Below the pieces are notes generated by a model, which saw only the letters and a program-made list of their open reading frames with translations, was not told the origin of the DNA and did not search any database. A DNA stretch of 8,895 bases from CAYLLN01 sp036496265 (GTDB taxonomy: Bacteria > Planctomycetota > Planctomycetia > Pirellulales > Pirellulaceae): positions 1 to 8,895 of the forward strand of contig DASXLL010000073.1 of assembly GCA_036496265.1 (NCBI GenBank). Reading direction: 5' to 3'. The translations under genes were made by a program, and so were the position numbers. This document shows positions 6,274 through 8,895 of this stretch, one piece after another. Position 1 is the first letter of the stretch, and every line of letters begins with the position of its first letter.

Positions 6274-6549
6274 TCATTCGTCCGACCTTGCCGACGTAGG
6301 AGCCTGGACATCTCGGATAAGGGGTTCTTCGTCCGTGTAAATCGGTTCAGTCCGCGGCAGATTTCGTACAACGGCATCATGCTCAGATTCTAAAACTTCA
6401 ATTCCGTATCGCATCATCTCGTGGCTGCGCCTGAGCATTAGATTTTCGCCGCGCATTTGGGATGCCGAACGCGACTCCAGCCACCATCCGATTGCCAGTG
6501 CCACCATCACTGTCAGCCACAGCAAGTCTCGGGTCGTGAATCGGAACAT
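6274..6549 (-). CDS. Small planctomycete membrane protein, FTTRDLLWLT type
   Basis: This 91-residue protein begins MFRFTTRDLLWLTVMVALAI, a single N-terminal membrane segment (about 8-24) after a short basic leader. A charged helical stretch (about 25-62, RSASQMRGENLMLRRSHEMM region) with coiled-coil character follows, then an acidic, Pro-containing tail (66-91). The likely topology is a short inside N-terminus with the rest outside or in the periplasm, but I cannot settle orientation. It belongs to the same N-terminal group as its neighbour at 5989-6258 and is probably the intact copy of the pair. It begins 19 nt after the stop of the preceding small gene on the same strand. The function is unknown; no catalytic motif is visible. 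Confidence 0.7.
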   Translation of the reverse strand: MFRFTTRDLLWLTVMVALAIGWWLESRSASQMRGENLMLRRSHEMMRYGIEVLESEHDAVVRNLPRTEPIYTDEEPLIRDVQAPTSARSDE

Positions 6550-6568
6550 GGAGGCGGCCCTATTAGGA

Positions 6569-6985
6569 TTATGGCTTGGCCATCATTTCATCAAACTCTT
6601 TTGTCCCGTAAAAAGGCCCCGAAAGGACGAGCGGATAAGTTCGCCGACCGTACCACCAACCTTCGACTTTACGCGCAGGGTTGAAAAATACGGCTTCCCA
6701 TTGGCTCGTATAGCTATGAATTTCGACTGGCAGATCATGAATGTCCAAGTGCAACTCAGCCAGCTTTCTAGTCTGATAGCAGCGCACGTAGCTACAAAGC
6801 ATGCACGCAATTGTGACGAAAATCAGCAGCGTGCGGAGGCGGTAGCGCGTTAGGGCTATTCTGATTTGAGCCTCTTTCACGACATCGGGATACGCAATGT
6901 CGGATCGTGCAGTGATCAATAAGCCAGCCAACAACGGTGGCCCCAGAGCCAAGACGATGAGCAGCGTGCGAAGGCGGAATTGCAT
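6569..6985 (-). CDS. Small planctomycete membrane protein with duplicated RLRTLLI motif
   Basis: From the ATG at 6985 the protein has 138 residues and opens MQFRLRTLLIVLALGPPLLA, a phrase very typical of planctomycete short membrane proteins. A second copy of the motif, YRLRTLLIFVTIACMLCSYV, occurs at 48-67, so there are two membrane segments (about 8-24 and 51-68). A soluble tail of about 70 residues with several aromatics (HSYTSQWEAVFF, EGWWYGRRTYP) follows. An in-frame ATG at 7009 would add 8 residues but would overlap the preceding gene by 17 bp and spoil the typical N-terminus, so I prefer 6985. The preceding stop lies 7 nt away. The two motif copies share DNA as well, with AGCAGCGTGCG present at 6825-6835 and 6960-6970 on the plus strand. 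The function is unknown. Confidence 0.72.
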   Translation of the reverse strand: MQFRLRTLLIVLALGPPLLAGLLITARSDIAYPDVVKEAQIRIALTRYRLRTLLIFVTIACMLCSYVRCYQTRKLAELHLDIHDLPVEIHSYTSQWEAVFFNPARKVEGWWYGRRTYPLVLSGPFYGTKEFDEMMAKP

Positions 6986-6992
6986 ATCTCGG

Positions 6993-7160
6993 TTAATGCC
7001 GAAGCGCATTCCAAACTGTCATTGCAAACAGCGCAAATCCGATAGCGCCGAGCACGATCAAGCTCACCGGGTGAAATGGGTCGCGCAGCCAGTCGGGAGA
7101 GGCTTTCTGTTTACCCCGTCCCGTCGAGGATTGCGGCGACTCATACGGATTCACGTCCAT
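6993..7160 (-). CDS. Very small NPYESP-type membrane protein
   Basis: The protein has 55 residues, starting at the ATG at 7160, and begins MDVNPYESPQ. The NPYESP opening is one I know from many short planctomycete membrane proteins. A polar linker (11-29, rich in Lys, Ser and Gly) leads to one membrane segment at about 31-50 and a short NALRH end. A TTG start at 7184 would add 8 residues, but the ATG gives the normal family N-terminus. GGTGGG directly precedes the ATG and is at best a weak ribosome-binding signal. The gene sits 45 nt after its upstream neighbour and 7 nt before the RLRTLLI gene, all on one strand. The function is unknown; the protein is much shorter than usual for this N-terminal type. 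Confidence 0.68.
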   Translation of the reverse strand: MDVNPYESPQSSTGRGKQKASPDWLRDPFHPVSLIVLGAIGFALFAMTVWNALRH

Positions 7161-7205
7161 CCCACCATCATAGCCGCCCGGCAAATCGCCGTGGAATAAC
7201 TGCGC

Positions 7206-7442
7206 TTAGCGCTTCCGAATAAGGAGAGCGGCAACAAGCGATGCAACGGCGATAGCGGATGAGAGAATGGTCAACCATAGCCACATGATTGCAGTGGATT
7301 GAGCATATGCGAGTTGCTCGTCGGTTACTGGAGTAGCCGTGACCCAAGCCCAAACAATGAACCAACATGCGCAGTAGAGCACGCTCGGCACCGAGAGACC
7401 AAAGATTATCCAAACGGTATTTCGTAATGTCGCTACACGCAT
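7206..7442 (-). CDS. Small two-TM membrane protein, unknown function
   Basis: The protein has 78 residues from the ATG at 7442. There are two hydrophobic segments (about 10-34 and 50-74), joined by a short polar loop containing TDEQ and closed by a basic IRKR tail. The layout resembles that of the gene just upstream (7471-7701), although sequence similarity is slight. A GTG start at 7526 would extend the frame by 28 residues but would overlap the upstream gene by 56 bp, so I reject it. The ATG is preceded by CGGCGGGTACA, nearly the same as the CGGCGGGTAGA before the upstream gene. I do not recognise the family. Confidence 0.6.
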   Translation of the reverse strand: MRVATLRNTVWIIFGLSVPSVLYCACWFIVWAWVTATPVTDEQLAYAQSTAIMWLWLTILSSAIAVASLVAALLIRKR

Positions 7443-7470
7443 TGTACCCGCCGAATCGAGCCGCCAGCGT

Positions 7471-7701
7471 TTAGCGGCGATTGTCGAGCCAACGATATTT
7501 AAACCACAACCAGCCGCCACACGCACAAATGACGCCGATCATCATTAGTCCGAACTCCTGCCGAACTAGATCGTCATCCTGGGGAGGGCTGGTGACGACA
7601 GACGGCGATAGTAAGACAAGCCCTAGAAATCCACCGGCAACGGCCGAGGCAAGGAAACAAAGGCCGTACACGAGTTCGCGATAAGCGCCCATACCCGCCA
7701 T
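7471..7701 (-). CDS. Small two-TM membrane protein, unknown function
   Basis: This 76-residue protein has two hydrophobic stretches (about 10-32 and 51-68), separated by a loop with QDDD (41-44), and ends in a basic WFKYRWLDNRR segment. The ATG at 7701 is one option; a second ATG three codons on (7692) is preceded by the same GGCGGGTA sequence, so the exact start is uncertain. It is the first gene of a run of six small genes on the same strand, 28 nt before the next. I do not recognise a family. The Gly-rich first segment (AVAGGFLGLVLL) suits helix packing in a membrane. Confidence 0.6.
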   Translation of the reverse strand: MAGMGAYRELVYGLCFLASAVAGGFLGLVLLSPSVVTSPPQDDDLVRQEFGLMMIGVICACGGWLWFKYRWLDNRR

Positions 7702-7908
7702 TCTACCCGCCGCCGATTCCCATTGATCCGATTCCGCCGGAGTGGCTGGATGTTGAAGGCTAAGCGGTGCGCTTGCCGTGGTTCGCTGCGCGACCCACAG
7801 CCACCCGGCCGCCGAACCGCAAACCCAAAGAGTAACCGGAAAGCCGCGCGTTACCTCGCAGGCCCCTCATCCCCGGCCCTTCTCCCCGGAGTACCGGGGA
7901 GAAGGGAG
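7702..7908. other. Intergenic region between phosphatase-family gene and small-gene cluster
   Basis: This 207-bp stretch ends at its high-coordinate side in the large hairpin repeat. The rest (7702-7860) has no gene I can support on either strand and no recognisable promoter, although a promoter for the small-gene cluster would be expected here. Confidence 0.5.
7864..7908. repeat. Dispersed-type intergenic hairpin repeat
   Basis: CCCTTCTCCCCGG (7877-7889) and CCGGGGAGAAGGG (7894-7906) are perfect complements around AGTA, a 13-bp GC-rich stem. The flank CCCTCATCCCCGG belongs to the same unit. The unit resembles the CCCTCATCCCCGGCCCTTCT repeat type that I recall being scattered between genes in planctomycetes and other bacteria. 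It begins 2 nt past the phosphatase-family stop codon, so it could slow or end transcription or protect the mRNA 3' end. No T-tract follows, so it is not a classical intrinsic terminator. Confidence 0.75.
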
Positions 7909-8895
7909 CTATGGTTGGGATTTTATTGCAGGTGACACGGGAGTGATCCATTCATGGTCTCTTTCCAGCCGCAGCGGGAGCGCGGCTTGGGGAACGGCTT
8001 GATTGAAATTAATGCCGGCGAGGGTGGCGAGGGTGGCGGCGATTTGGGATTGGGTGGTTTCGGTGTTTTCGCGGATGCCGCGGGCGGGGATGTCAGGGCC
8101 GAGGGCGGCGATCCAGATATATTCGGCACCGATGATGGTGGCGTTGTGGTTGGCCCAGTCGCGACCTGAGCCACGGCCGTGGTCGGTGGTTAGGACGAGG
8201 GTGGTTTTGTCTTTGTACTGAGGGAGACTTTGGAGGAGGTCCCATAGGTCGCGGAGATAGGCGTCGGAACGCTGGGCGGCCTCCAGGTACAAGTCGTAGC
8301 GGCGGGCGTGGGCCCATTCGTCGGTTTCGCCGAGGCCGATGTAGAGAATTCGCGGGTGATGCTTCAGCAAATATTCCTTGGCGGCGCGGAAGGTGATGAT
8401 GTCGTAGGCGTTGCCGCGCCACAGCCGGGGGAGTTGACGCACGAGGTCGTTGATTTCGCGCTGGCCGGGCGTGAGCGGCGGGTCGTCGATTTCGGTCCAG
8501 CCGACTTGCAGCGGTAAGCCGCTGCGCTGGCGGTTCAAAACGAACTCCATGACATCCCAGGTGGCGAAGGCGGCGACGCGGCCGCTGAATGCCGGCTGGC
8601 GATTCAGATACTCCAGCACGTTGATGTTCGGATTGGCGATTTTCCCGTTGCTGTTGATCCCTGGATCGGCGAAACCGACGAACATCTCGTTGTAGCCGGG
8701 ATATGAGAACTTTTTTCCGTTGGTCACGCGGCTGGCGGCTCCGCGGTCGGGGTCGCCAAACACCTGGCCGCGCTTCGCGAGCGTGCCCCAGAAAAAAGGC
8801 AAGAGGATTTCACGCCGCTCTTCATGCGACGGTCGCCAAAAGGCCGCCCGCGTCGCGGCAACCTCAGGCACACCGCCGTCTCCCTTGCTGATCAG
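7909..8895 (-). CDS. Alkaline phosphatase superfamily hydrolase, 5' end outside the window
   Basis: The reading frame is open to the right edge, so the N-terminus is missing and about 328 residues are visible. Numbering from the edge, GETDEWAHARRYD gives metal ligands D192 and H196, and TTDHGRG gives D238 and H239. A further histidine in WANHN (H250) fits the third position of the second metal site. NGKKFSYPGYNEMFVGFADP (59-78) and the ISKGDGGVPEV opening are features I associate with planctomycete secreted phosphatase/phosphodiesterase-like proteins. The signal peptide and the segment with the catalytic Thr/Ser nucleophile would lie outside the window. GTG at 8871 could be mistaken for a start, but conserved family sequence precedes it. 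The visible C-terminus appears complete. Substrate is unknown; a phosphate, phosphonate or sulfate ester is possible. No functional link to the sialidase unit is evident. Confidence 0.88.
   Translation of the reverse strand: MISKGDGGVPEVAATRAAFWRPSHEERREILLPFFWGTLAKRGQVFGDPDRGAASRVTNGKKFSYPGYNEMFVGFADPGINSNGKIANPNINVLEYLNRQPAFSGRVAAFATWDVMEFVLNRQRSGLPLQVGWTEIDDPPLTPGQREINDLVRQLPRLWRGNAYDIITFRAAKEYLLKHHPRILYIGLGETDEWAHARRYDLYLEAAQRSDAYLRDLWDLLQSLPQYKDKTTLVLTTDHGRGSGRDWANHNATIIGAEYIWIAALGPDIPARGIRENTETTQSQIAATLATLAGINFNQAVPQAALPLRLERDHEWITPVSPAIKSQP

Noticed and set aside
7702..7750. Pro-rich plus-strand frame ending in a TAA after PIPPEWLDVEG
   Set aside because: It is short, has no start signal and derives from a repeated CCGATTCC tract; probably chance.

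Overview
The window reads as planctomycete DNA, most likely from the Pirellulales or a relative. Several short proteins carry N-terminal phrases I know from that group (NPYESP, RLRTLLIVLALGPPLLA, FTxRDLLWLT). Other pointers are a 5'-truncated alkaline-phosphatase-superfamily protein of a type common there, intergenic hairpins of planctomycete type, and a moderately high GC content. The lineage is inferred from recall, not from a search. Every gene I can support lies on the minus strand, so transcription runs from high to low coordinates.

Right part (7909-8895): the C-terminal about 328 residues of a secreted-type alkaline phosphatase superfamily protein whose 5' end is outside the window. A perfect 13-bp hairpin belonging to a dispersed-type repeat starts 2 nt after its stop codon.

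Middle right (5989-7701): six short genes, 55 to 138 codons, tightly packed on one strand. Each has one or two hydrophobic segments. Two are tandem paralogues (6274-6549 and 5989-6258), one has an internally duplicated N-terminal motif (6569-6985), and the last appears to end in sequence supplied by a palindromic repeat. I know no function for any of them.

Middle (5423-5988): about 570 bp without a convincing gene. It contains two clusters of in-phase 7-bp GTTNNNN units, an AT-rich inverted repeat and a perfect 14-bp palindrome that could be an operator.

Middle left (1943-5422): a compact three-gene unit. An exported GH33-type sialidase overlaps, by 20 bp, a secreted six-kelch protein that looks like a circularly permuted sialic-acid mutarotase. 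That gene overlaps a 12-TM MFS symporter by an ATGA junction. Together they suggest release of sialic acid (or a related nonulosonic acid) from glycoconjugates, anomer interconversion in the periplasm, and uptake. No lyase, kinase or epimerase for cytoplasmic breakdown is inside the window.

Left (1-1787): a NodT-type outer-membrane efflux lipoprotein with no pump or adaptor gene beside it in the window, followed by the first 38 codons of an ISAs1-type transposase that runs off the left edge.
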